Positions 1-5,806 of a stretch of DNA of 6,365 nucleotides are shown here, piece by piece. The notes beneath the pieces were generated by a model, which ran no database searches, was not told the DNA's origin, and saw only the letters and a program-made list of their open reading frames with translations. Numbering within the stretch: position 1 is the stretch's first letter; each line of letters opens with the position of its first letter. The position numbers and the translations under genes are program-made. This stretch comes from Verrucomicrobiota bacterium (GTDB taxonomy: Bacteria; Verrucomicrobiota; Verrucomicrobiia; Opitutales; Opitutaceae), in the NCBI GenBank assembly GCA_023443985.1, contig JAEZSJ010000092.1, positions 1 through 6,365 of the forward strand, given 5' to 3'.

Positions 1-1
1 G

Positions 2-1525
2 CGCCGTGTCGTGCTCCACGGCGCCATCAGGCCCTGGCCGGCCGCCGAGCGCGCGGGCCGGCCGCCGCAGCTCGAGGTCACGCTGAACGGCTCGCGCGTG
101 GCGCTCGTCGCAAGCCGGGCGCCGGGACCGTTCGAGGTGGCGCTCGACCTGCCCGTCCCGCACGAGGGCGGGCACAACACCATCGGCCTGCGCCTGCGCG
201 GCACCGCCTGGACTGACAACCTCGCCTGGCTCGGTCGCGTCGCCAAGGGCCTCACCTTCCTCGGGCCGGTCCATCGGCGCCTGCAATGGTACCGCCGGCA
301 GAACAAGAACCGCCAGCTGCGCATCATCGCTCTGGTGACAGACACCGGCGAGACGATCTTCGACTTCGCCAACCGCCACTCGCCCTTCAACTACGCCTTC
401 TCCCGCAAACATCTGCGCCTGGGTCTGAACGTCGTCGGCTTCCACCAGGCCGAGCTCGGCGGGGGCGAGTCGGCGCGCTGCATGGTCCGCGCCGCCGATG
501 CGGCCGGCCTCGCGGTCGCCGTGGTCCCGCTCAAGCTCAACTGCCTCAACCCACAGGGCGACGACTCGCTCGTGCCGCGGCTCCAGGAAGCGAATCCGCA
601 CGGCGTGAACGTCTTCCATGTCGACGCCCCGCAGTCGCGCGACATCGACCACCACCACGGCGCCGCCTTCCGCGCCGGGAGGTACAACATCGCCTACTGG
701 GCCTGGGAGCTGCCCGAGTTTCCCGACGCCTGGCTCGAGTACGCGCAGTACTACGACGAGATCTGGTGCCCGAGCGACTTCGTGCGCGAGGCGATCGCCG
801 CGAAGCTGCCGCACGCCGTGCACACGATGCCGCATGCGATCGGCTTCGCCCGGCCGACCGTGACCGCCGCCGCGCTCCGTGCGCGCTTCGGCCTGCCCGC
901 CGACCGCTTTCTCTTCCTGTTCCTCTACGACCTCAACTCCTACAGCGAACGCAAGAACCCGCGTGCGCTGCTCGAGGCCTACCGCCGCGCATTTCCCGCG
1001 TCGACCGAGGTCGGCGTCGTCATCAAGGTCCACAACCGCGCCGGCAACCCCGAGGCATGGGCCCGCCTCCAGGCCGAGGCCGCCGCGCTGCCCCGAGCCA
1101 CCCTCATCGCCGAGACGCTCCCGCGCGCCGACATCTATGCGCTGCAGGCCGCGTGCGACTGCTTCGTGTCGCTCCACCGCTCCGAGGGCTTCGGCCTCGC
1201 GATCGCCGAGAGCATGTACCTCGGCAAACCTGTGATCTCGACCGACTGGTCCGCCTCCGCCGAATTTGTGGACGAATCGAACGGCTGCCCCGTGCGCGCC
1301 CAGCTCATCACCCTCGACCGCAACGTGGGCCCCTATGCGAAGGGCCAGACCTGGGCGGATCCAGATGTTGAACACGCCGCCTGGTGGATGCGCCGGCTGC
1401 TCGCGGAGCCCGCCCTGCGCGAACAACTCGGCAGGCGCGCCCGCGCCACGATCGAGGAACGTTTCGCGCCCGCCGTGATCGGCGGCCGCTACCGCCGCCG
1501 CCTTGAGGCGATCGCCGGCTGGTGA
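2..1525 (+). CDS. GT4-type glycosyltransferase with N-terminal beta-rich domain, 5' end beyond the window
   Basis: Probable retaining glycosyltransferase of the GT-B fold, family GT4 type, that moves a sugar from a nucleotide-sugar donor onto a glycan, probably for surface polysaccharide. The frame is open to the left edge, so the true start is likely upstream; the GTG at 11 is only the first possible start here, and residues are numbered from it (504 aa). Residues about 20-60 (LEVTLNGSRVAL, then FEVALDLP) look like a small beta-sandwich. The transferase begins near 137 with LGLNVVGF and the glycine loop GGGES (150-154). YWAWELPEFP follows at 229-238, RKNP at 314-317 holds the likely phosphate-binding Arg/Lys, and SEGFGLAIAE holds the EX7E pair E392 and E400 typical of GT4. 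The end is TGA at 1523-1525. There is no signal peptide or membrane helix in the visible part. It is convergent with the arabinan genes, so a shared role is unlikely. Family call firm; donor, acceptor and pathway unknown. Confidence 0.88.
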   Translation, partial: RRVVLHGAIRPWPAAERAGRPPQLEVTLNGSRVALVASRAPGPFEVALDLPVPHEGGHNTIGLRLRGTAWTDNLAWLGRVAKGLTFLGPVHRRLQWYRRQNKNRQLRIIALVTDTGETIFDFANRHSPFNYAFSRKHLRLGLNVVGFHQAELGGGESARCMVRAADAAGLAVAVVPLKLNCLNPQGDDSLVPRLQEANPHGVNVFHVDAPQSRDIDHHHGAAFRAGRYNIAYWAWELPEFPDAWLEYAQYYDEIWCPSDFVREAIAAKLPHAVHTMPHAIGFARPTVTAAALRARFGLPADRFLFLFLYDLNSYSERKNPRALLEAYRRAFPASTEVGVVIKVHNRAGNPEAWARLQAEAAALPRATLIAETLPRADIYALQAACDCFVSLHRSEGFGLAIAESMYLGKPVISTDWSASAEFVDESNGCPVRAQLITLDRNVGPYAKGQTWADPDVEHAAWWMRRLLAEPALREQLGRRARATIEERFAPAVIGGRYRRRLEAIAGW

Positions 1526-1594
1526 GCGCGCGCACCGCCCCGACGGCGTTTCGCTGAACCATCGGCGGCAGCCGTGGCGACGCGATTTCCGCCG
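1526..1594. other. Convergent intergenic gap, no clear terminator
   Basis: These 69 bases separate the stop of the + strand glycosyltransferase from the stop of the - strand arabinanase, so transcription from both sides meets here. A short stem is possible at 1563-1574 (CGGC, loop GGCA, GCCG). GACGGCG at 1542-1548 is complementary to CGCCGTC at 1590-1596, but the loop is 41 bases. Neither is followed by a T-run on either strand, so a canonical intrinsic terminator is not supported. I see no gene or promoter here. Confidence 0.5.
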
Positions 1595-4500
1595 TCAGCA
1601 GACCGGCCGCCGCAGCAGCAGCCCCAGAACGAGGAGTCCGGCGGCAAGACCGAGCCCGAGCGCACCGCCTCCACCACCGGAGGAGGATCCGCCGCCGGTC
1701 GAACCACCACCGGTGGAACCACCACCGCTGGAGCCGCCACCGGAGGAGGAGCCGCCGCCGGTCGAGGTGCCGGTGGTGATCGCGAGCGTGGTCACGGCAC
1801 CCGTGGCCAGCACGAGCTTGCGGACCGCGGCATTGCCGGTGTCAGCCACGTAGAGGTTGCCCGCAGCGTCGAGCGCGACATCGCGCGGCTGATTGAACCA
1901 CGCGGCGGAACCGGTGCCGTCCTTGAGTCCGGCGATGCCGGGAAGTCCGGCGATGGTCGTGATTACGCCCGCGGCGGTGATCTTGCGGATCGTGTTGTTC
2001 TGCGTGTCGGCCACGAAGAGATCGCCGTCCGCGCCGACCGCGGCGCCGGTCGGCCCCGAGAACGTGGCGGCGGTCCCGGTGGCATCCGTGGCCCCCGCGA
2101 TGCCGTAGAGGCCGGCGAGCGTCGCCACCGCACCGGCGGTGGTCGCGACGCGCACGGTGTGGTTGGTTGTATCCGCAATGTAGATCTGGCCCGCCGAACC
2201 GCCGGCGGCTATGCCGCGGGGGGCGTTGAAGCGCGCCGCGGCGCCGGTGCCATCGGCCGTGCCGGAGGTCCCCGCCGTGCCGGCCAGGGTGGCCACGGTT
2301 CCGGCGGTGGTCACGGAGCGCACGGTGTGGTTGCCCGTGTCGGCCACCACAAGCGTGCCGTCCGGCTGCATCGCCACGTCGGCGGGCGAGGAGAAAAGCG
2401 CGGCCGTGCCCGCGCCGTCGGCGGAGCCGCTGTTGGCCGGCGAACCGGCGAGGGTCGTCACCACGCCGGCGGCGGTGATCTTGCGCACGATCGAGTTGCC
2501 GCTGTCGGCGACGTACAGTGCGCCGGCGGAGTCGAGCGCGAGGCCGGCGGGTTGCCGGAAACTTGCCGCAGCGCCCGCGCCGTCGGCCGAACCCTGCGTG
2601 CCGCTCGTACCGGCGAGCACGGTGGCGACGTGGGATGTCGTCACTTTGTGGATCGTGTGGGTGGTCGAGTCGGAGACATAGAGGTTGCCGGCTGCATCGA
2701 GGGCGACGCTCACGGGCGCGGAGAAGACCGCGGCCGCGACGTTGAGGGTGATGGCGCCGCCTGCGGTCGTGGTGCCGCCGCTGGTCGCCACCGCGCGGTA
2801 CCGGTGGTTGTTGAGCGAGGAGCCGACATTGGAGATCTCGAGCGTGCCGGTGGCGACACCGCCGTAGGTGGAGTTGTTCGCGAGGTCCGTCCAGGTCGTG
2901 CCGTCGGTGGAGACCTGCCACTGGACGGAGCCCGTGGCGGCGGTGACCAGCGCGACGTCGTGTCCGCTGACGACGGTCTGCGCCGTGAGCTCGGCGGGGC
3001 CGACGGTGATCGTGGCGGTGGCGCTGGTGATCGAGCCGGCGGCGTTCACCGCCTCGACGCGGTAGCTGCCCGCGGCGGCGGAGGTGACATTCGTCAACGT
3101 GAGCGTACCACCGGTGGCGCCGGCGATGGCGACGCCGTCCTTGTACCACCGGATATCCGGCGCAAAGGTGCCGGTGATGCCCGGATCGAAGACCACGGTG
3201 CCGCCCGCGGCGACGGTCTGGCTCGCCGGTTGCCGGGCGATTGCGGGCGCGACGGGCGTGGCGGAGACTTTGCTGCCGAGGAGCGAGACGCCGGTGGTGG
3301 CGGCGGTGGATCCGCTCGAGAGAGCGCTGAAGCACGGGACCCACGCCTTGTTGTCGTTGTCCCATTGCGTCGAGTACACGCCGTTGTAGGTGACGCCGCC
3401 GAGCACGATGGTGGCGTCGTGGTTGCCGGAAAGCGTCCACGTGCCGGTGTGGGTGCCGGTGATCGTGCCGTCGTCGTGGAAGACGACCACCGCCGAGTTG
3501 TTGATCGGGATCGTCGCGGTGGTGCCGCTGGTGGTGGTCTTGGGCATCGCCTTGCCTTGCACGATGACCTTGAAATCGCCGAGCAGGCTGGCGCGGACCG
3601 TGGGCGCCAAGGTCTCGCCTGCATACCGGTGCGGTGCGGCGACGAACCAGCCGTCGGTGTTGAGGTAGAGCTGATGGACGCGCACCTGGTGACCTTGGTT
3701 GGGCGGATTGGTCGTCGAGGGGAAGCGCGTGTGGAAGAAGAGGAAGTATTTGCCCGACGCCGCATCGTGGTACGCGGAGTTGTGACCGGGGCAGACGTAG
3801 CCGGTGCTGGTCGTGGTCTTGTCGCCGGGGGCGGTGAGGAACTGGATGTTGCCGAGCAGCTTCACGCCATAGGGCGCGATCAGGCTGTCGTCGGTGATGG
3901 AGCCGGTGAGGTTCGTGATGTCGAACCCGCTCGCGTCGACGTAGGGGCCGTCCGGATTCGGCGAGCGGAAGACGCGCATGTTGTAGGTGCCGTCCTCGGC
4001 GCCGAGCCCGCCGAACGAGAGGAAGAGGTAGTAGAACGAGGTCTGCGGGCTGTAGAGAACGTAGCTCCCCTCGATACGCGCGTGGTTGCCGCCGGTGATC
4101 TTCCGGCCGTAGGAGCCGGCGGTCTTCGGCCGGCCGAAGCTCGCCGAGGCGGTGTTGTTCTCGAGTTCGAGGATGAAGATGCCGCCGGAGTACGAGCCGT
4201 ACATCAACCAGAGCCGGCCGGTGTGGTCGTAGAACACGTTCGGATCGACGACGTTCGGCATCGTCGCCGCGTCGTAGGGCGAGACGGTCGGGCTCGAGCC
4301 GAGCGACTTGAGAAGGAGCCCGTCGTTGACGTAGGGGCCCCCCACCGCGCCGGCCACCGCGATGCCGAGGGCGCTCTGCGGCGAACTGCCCTGGCACATG
4401 CAGTAGTAGTAGTAGAAGTTGCCGTCGGCGAGTTTCGCCACGTCGGGGGCCCAGAAGGTGGTGGCCGAAGCATAGGCGAGACCTTCGGCGAACTCGGTCT

Positions 4501-4732
4501 GCGGCGTGCCGTTGTTGATGAGCGGGCTCGCGGTCGGGCTCGAGTCGACCTGCGTCCAGTTCATCAGGTCGGTGCTGTGGGCGGCCGCCATGTGCGAGCC
4601 GAACACCCAGTAGCTGGAGCCGTCCTTGATGACGGAGGGATCGTGGACCGTGACGTCGGTGAACGTGGGTGCGGGTTGCGCGGGCAACGTGGCGGCGGCC
4701 AGTCCGAGGGCGAGGAGGCTGAGCGGTTTCAT
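1595..4732 (-). CDS. Secreted GH43 endo-arabinanase-like enzyme with Ig-like, NHL and C-terminal anchor regions
   Basis: A 1045-residue secreted glycoside hydrolase, probably an endo-alpha-1,5-L-arabinanase cutting arabinan in the periplasm or at the surface. Residues 1-20 look like a short signal peptide (MKPLSLLALG, then cleavage near LPAQPA). The GH43 five-blade propeller spans about 25-375. Its likely catalytic set is D31 (VHDPSV, base), D163 (VVDPNV, pKa modulator) and E221 (RIEGSY, acid), with H317 in GHNSAYHD as the expected metal-site histidine. Residues 384-490 match the lipocalin-like C-terminal domain of Abn2-type arabinanases. Ig-like domains follow at about 497-577 and 579-667, six NHL repeats at 670-985, a Gly/Ser/Thr linker at 989-1023, a hydrophobic helix at 1024-1040 and the tail RRPVC. 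The frame extends to 4870, but ATG 4732 is chosen because it starts directly at the signal peptide and the extra 46 residues are Pro/Arg-rich. No Shine-Dalgarno is visible. Third gene after the symporter and cytoplasmic GH43. Exact substrate is inferred. Confidence 0.9.
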   Translation of the reverse strand: MKPLSLLALGLAAATLPAQPAPTFTDVTVHDPSVIKDGSSYWVFGSHMAAAHSTDLMNWTQVDSSPTASPLINNGTPQTEFAEGLAYASATTFWAPDVAKLADGNFYYYYCMCQGSSPQSALGIAVAGAVGGPYVNDGLLLKSLGSSPTVSPYDAATMPNVVDPNVFYDHTGRLWLMYGSYSGGIFILELENNTASASFGRPKTAGSYGRKITGGNHARIEGSYVLYSPQTSFYYLFLSFGGLGAEDGTYNMRVFRSPNPDGPYVDASGFDITNLTGSITDDSLIAPYGVKLLGNIQFLTAPGDKTTTSTGYVCPGHNSAYHDAASGKYFLFFHTRFPSTTNPPNQGHQVRVHQLYLNTDGWFVAAPHRYAGETLAPTVRASLLGDFKVIVQGKAMPKTTTSGTTATIPINNSAVVVFHDDGTITGTHTGTWTLSGNHDATIVLGGVTYNGVYSTQWDNDNKAWVPCFSALSSGSTAATTGVSLLGSKVSATPVAPAIARQPASQTVAAGGTVVFDPGITGTFAPDIRWYKDGVAIAGATGGTLTLTNVTSAAAGSYRVEAVNAAGSITSATATITVGPAELTAQTVVSGHDVALVTAATGSVQWQVSTDGTTWTDLANNSTYGGVATGTLEISNVGSSLNNHRYRAVATSGGTTTAGGAITLNVAAAVFSAPVSVALDAAGNLYVSDSTTHTIHKVTTSHVATVLAGTSGTQGSADGAGAAASFRQPAGLALDSAGALYVADSGNSIVRKITAAGVVTTLAGSPANSGSADGAGTAALFSSPADVAMQPDGTLVVADTGNHTVRSVTTAGTVATLAGTAGTSGTADGTGAAARFNAPRGIAAGGSAGQIYIADTTNHTVRVATTAGAVATLAGLYGIAGATDATGTAATFSGPTGAAVGADGDLFVADTQNNTIRKITAAGVITTIAGLPGIAGLKDGTGSAAWFNQPRDVALDAAGNLYVADTGNAAVRKLVLATGAVTTLAITTGTSTGGGSSSGGGSSGGGSTGGGSTGGGSSSGGGGGALGLGLAAGLLVLGLLLRRPVC
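1598..1663 (-). other. C-terminal hydrophobic helix with Arg-Arg tail, possible envelope-sorting signal
   Basis: The last 22 residues (1024-1045) consist of a 17-residue Ala/Gly/Leu/Val helix, then RRPVC and the TGA stop at 1595-1597. Together with the preceding Gly run this is the layout of tripartite C-terminal sorting signals: small-residue motif, membrane helix, basic end. It resembles GlyGly-CTERM tails processed by rhombosortase more than PEP-CTERM, since no PEP motif is present. The final Cys is unusual. A plain membrane anchor is the alternative. Confidence 0.6.
1664..1768 (-). repeat. Gly/Ser/Thr low-complexity linker from short imperfect repeats
   Basis: Residues 989-1023 are almost only Gly, Ser and Thr, arranged as (S/T)(S/T)GGG-like units. 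At the DNA level the units are mostly 12-15 bases, for example two neighbouring GGTGGTGGTTC(C/G)ACC copies. The segment is likely a flexible, possibly glycosylated spacer that holds the propellers away from the membrane. Such repeats are prone to length change by slippage and to assembly error. Confidence 0.85.
1778..2725 (-). repeat. Six tandem NHL repeats coding for a probable six-blade propeller
   Basis: Six units begin at residues F670, F725, F780, F835, F891 and F946 of the secreted enzyme, giving periods of 55, 55, 55, 56 and 55 residues (about 165 bases in DNA). The core pattern is F-x-x-P-x-x-x-A, then G-x-L-Y-V-A-D-T-x-N-x-T-I-R-K-I, then G-x-V-x-T-L-A-G and a Gly/Ala/Asp-rich turn. 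The last unit lacks the Gly-rich turn and runs into the linker. Six repeats fit a closed propeller as in other NHL proteins, which usually mediate binding; some family relatives are enzymes. No catalytic claim is made. Confidence 0.85.
2732..3244 (-). other. Two Ig-like beta-sandwich domains (residues about 497-667)
   Basis: The first domain (about 497-577) has the classic bacterial Ig-like pattern: IARQPASQTVAAGGTVVF, the central Trp in IRWYKDGVAIAG, then LTLTNVTSAAAGSYRVEAVN. The usual cysteine pair is absent, as in many bacterial versions. The second (about 579-667) is more diverged, with VQWQVSTDGTTWTDL and a LEISNV...NHRYRAVAT ending. They probably act as spacers or glycan/protein contact modules between the catalytic part and the NHL propeller; the role is inference. 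Confidence 0.7.
3263..3583 (-). other. Arabinanase C-terminal beta domain (residues about 384-490)
   Basis: A beta-rich domain following the GH43 propeller, like the lipocalin-like C-terminal domain of Abn2-type endo-arabinanases. Visible markers are VVVFHDDGTITG, GTWTLSG, ATIVLGGVTYNGVY, an aromatic/acidic stretch QWDNDNKAWVPCF, and the closing ALSS...GVSLLGSKVS, which parallels the 'ALSS..G..IWGSK' ending of such enzymes. It supports arabinanase over other GH43 activities. Boundaries are estimated by eye. Confidence 0.7.
3608..4660 (-). other. GH43 catalytic propeller (residues about 25-375 of the secreted enzyme)
   Basis: Domain-level note. The segment starts with the blade-1 motif HDPSVIKDGSSYWVFGSH, carrying the general base D31. 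FWAPDVAKL (93-101) is the WAPD motif common to GH43. The run of four tyrosines before CMCQG (about 107-115) sits where arabinanases of this group have a YYLYYC-like strand. SPQSALGIAVA fits the same group. D163, E221 and H317 complete the expected active-site set, so nothing essential appears to be missing. The domain limits are approximate. Confidence 0.85.
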
Positions 4733-4823
4733 GACACAGTTGTTTGGAGACAAGGGAGCACCCTGCCGTCGCGGACGAGGTCCGGCCGGTGGTGGTTCTG
4801 CGCGTGGGTTCGCACGCGCGGGT
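4733..4823 (-). other. 91-base gap between the two GH43 genes
   Basis: This spacer holds the hairpin at 4800-4819 and otherwise no gene. Upstream of the ATG at 4732 the - strand reads CTCCAAACAACTGTGTC, which has no AGGAG-like ribosome site. No convincing -35/-10 pair is visible. The gap is longer than the one between the symporter and the cytoplasmic GH43, so a separate promoter or differential expression of the secreted enzyme is possible but not shown. Confidence 0.45.
4800..4819 (-). terminator. Intercistronic 7-bp GC-rich hairpin, no T-run
   Basis: GCGCGTG at 4800-4806 and CACGCGC at 4813-4819 form a perfect 7-bp stem with a 6-base loop. On the - strand it begins four bases after the stop of the cytoplasmic GH43 (TGA at 4824-4826). 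No T-run follows, so it is not a canonical Rho-independent terminator. It could weaken read-through, protect a processed mRNA end, or be a by-product of the high GC content. Confidence 0.4.
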
Positions 4824-5774
4824 TCAGTCGATGCCGGAAGGCCGCCCGAAGACGGGCAACCGCTCCGCACTCCAACGCAGGGGCTTCACGTAGGTGTGCC
4901 GGTTCGGGTCCCAGAGCGGGTCGCCGACAATCTCCGTGTAGGTGCGCGCGTGGTAGACGAGCAGGTCGGTGACCCCGTCCTCGGCCACGGTGAAGCTGTT
5001 GTGCCCGGGCCCGTAGATCTGGTGCTCATGGTCGGTGGCGAAGACCGGCTGCGCGGCCTTGGTCCAGCTCGCCGGGTCGAGCAAGTCCGCGTCCTCGGCG
5101 GCGTGGAGCAGGCCCATGCAGTAGTTCTCGTCGGTGGCGCTGGCCGAATAGCTCAGGAAGACGCGGCCGTGGCGAATGAGCACCGAGGGTCCCTCGTTCA
5201 CCCAGAACCCGCGGATCTCCCACTCGAACTCCGGCTTGGAGAGGCGCACGGGACGGGTCGCGAGCGTGGTGGGCGTCGCCAGCTTCGCGATCATGAGGTT
5301 GGAGTTGCCGCGGATCTCCGGCTCCTTCTGGGCCCACACGTAGTAGGTCGAGCCGCGGTGGGTGAAGGCGGTGGCGTCGAGGCAGAACGCATCGATGCCG
5401 CTGTCGACCTGCACGGGCGAGGACCAGGGGCCGTCGAGCGGGTTCTCCGCCGTGCAGGTGATGGCCCACATGCGATGTTGGAAGAGGTCGTGTTTGATCT
5501 CTCGTGACGGCGCCGCGGCGAAGTAGACCACCCAGATGCCGAACACCCGGTGGAGCTCGGGGGCCCAGATCAGTTCGCTGTGCGGACCGGAATCCGGCTT
5601 GTGCCAGACGTCGACCGTGGGCGCGCCCGGGAGCTCGGCGATCGTGCGCGCGCGGCGAAGCTCGATGCGGTCGTAGGCCGGCACCGAGGCGGTGAAATAG
5701 TACCAGCCGTCGGCGAACCGGCGGATGCACGGATCGGCGCGCTGGAGGATGAGAGGCTGGAGGACGTCGGCCAT
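4824..5774 (-). CDS. Cytoplasmic GH43 enzyme, probable exo-acting alpha-L-arabinofuranosidase
   Basis: A 316-residue single-domain GH43 hydrolase without signal peptide, so probably cytoplasmic, releasing arabinose from imported arabino-oligosaccharides. The opening LQPLILQRADPCI, then GWYYFTASVPAYDRIELRRA, is typical of GH43 exo-arabinofuranosidases. Expected catalytic residues are D14 (RADP, base), D133 (CLDATAF, pKa modulator) and E194 (VNEGPS, acid), with H258 in GPGHNSF as the metal-site histidine. IWAPELH (69-75) is the GH43 WAPE/D motif. Length is normal for a lone GH43 propeller. ATG 5774 is preferred because conserved sequence starts within eight residues of it; a GTG at 5810 would add 12 Pro/Ser-rich residues and overlap the symporter stop (GTGA). 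Neither start has a clear ribosome site. It lies 32 bases after the symporter gene on the same strand, which suggests one operon. Xylosidase or another exo-GH43 activity remains possible. Confidence 0.87.
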   Translation of the reverse strand: MADVLQPLILQRADPCIRRFADGWYYFTASVPAYDRIELRRARTIAELPGAPTVDVWHKPDSGPHSELIWAPELHRVFGIWVVYFAAAPSREIKHDLFQHRMWAITCTAENPLDGPWSSPVQVDSGIDAFCLDATAFTHRGSTYYVWAQKEPEIRGNSNLMIAKLATPTTLATRPVRLSKPEFEWEIRGFWVNEGPSVLIRHGRVFLSYSASATDENYCMGLLHAAEDADLLDPASWTKAAQPVFATDHEHQIYGPGHNSFTVAEDGVTDLLVYHARTYTEIVGDPLWDPNRHTYVKPLRWSAERLPVFGRPSGID

Positions 5775-5806
5775 GGCGGGAGTGTTTCGCGGAGAAGCGG
5801 GAGGGC

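Noticed and set aside
286..1371. An alternative + strand frame of 361 codons inside the glycosyltransferase
   Set aside because: Arg/Pro/Ala-rich with no motif, while the overlapping frame has clear GT4 motifs.
1542..1596. GACGGCG/CGCCGTC inverted pair as a shared convergent terminator
   Set aside because: Loop of 41 bases, the right arm reaches into the stop codon of the arabinanase, and there is no T-run on either side.
1664..1768. CRISPR-like or mobile-element repeat
   Set aside because: The short repeats are in frame and code for a Gly/Ser/Thr linker; there are no spacers, no dyad repeat and no associated genes.
1842..4397. A second - strand frame of 851 codons overlapping the arabinanase
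   Set aside because: Arg/His/Pro-rich composition without domains, fully inside the real gene in another phase; a GC-driven shadow.
4733..4870. 46-codon N-terminal extension of the secreted arabinanase
   Set aside because: It would bury the signal peptide behind a Pro/Arg-rich segment and overlap the end of the upstream gene. Starting at 4732 gives a normal secretion signal at once.
1574..4972. A stop-free + strand frame of 1132 codons lying antisense across the whole secreted arabinanase gene
   Set aside because: Its product is a Gly/Arg/Ala/Val-rich string with no recognisable domain. It mirrors the codon phase of the real - strand gene, as expected in very GC-rich DNA where stop codons are rare in the antisense frame. 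The - strand frame has signal peptide, catalytic motifs and repeats.
4626..5507. A + strand frame of 293 codons across the two GH43 genes
   Set aside because: It spans the 3' end of one gene, the gap and the 5' end of the next in antisense, and shows no family motif.
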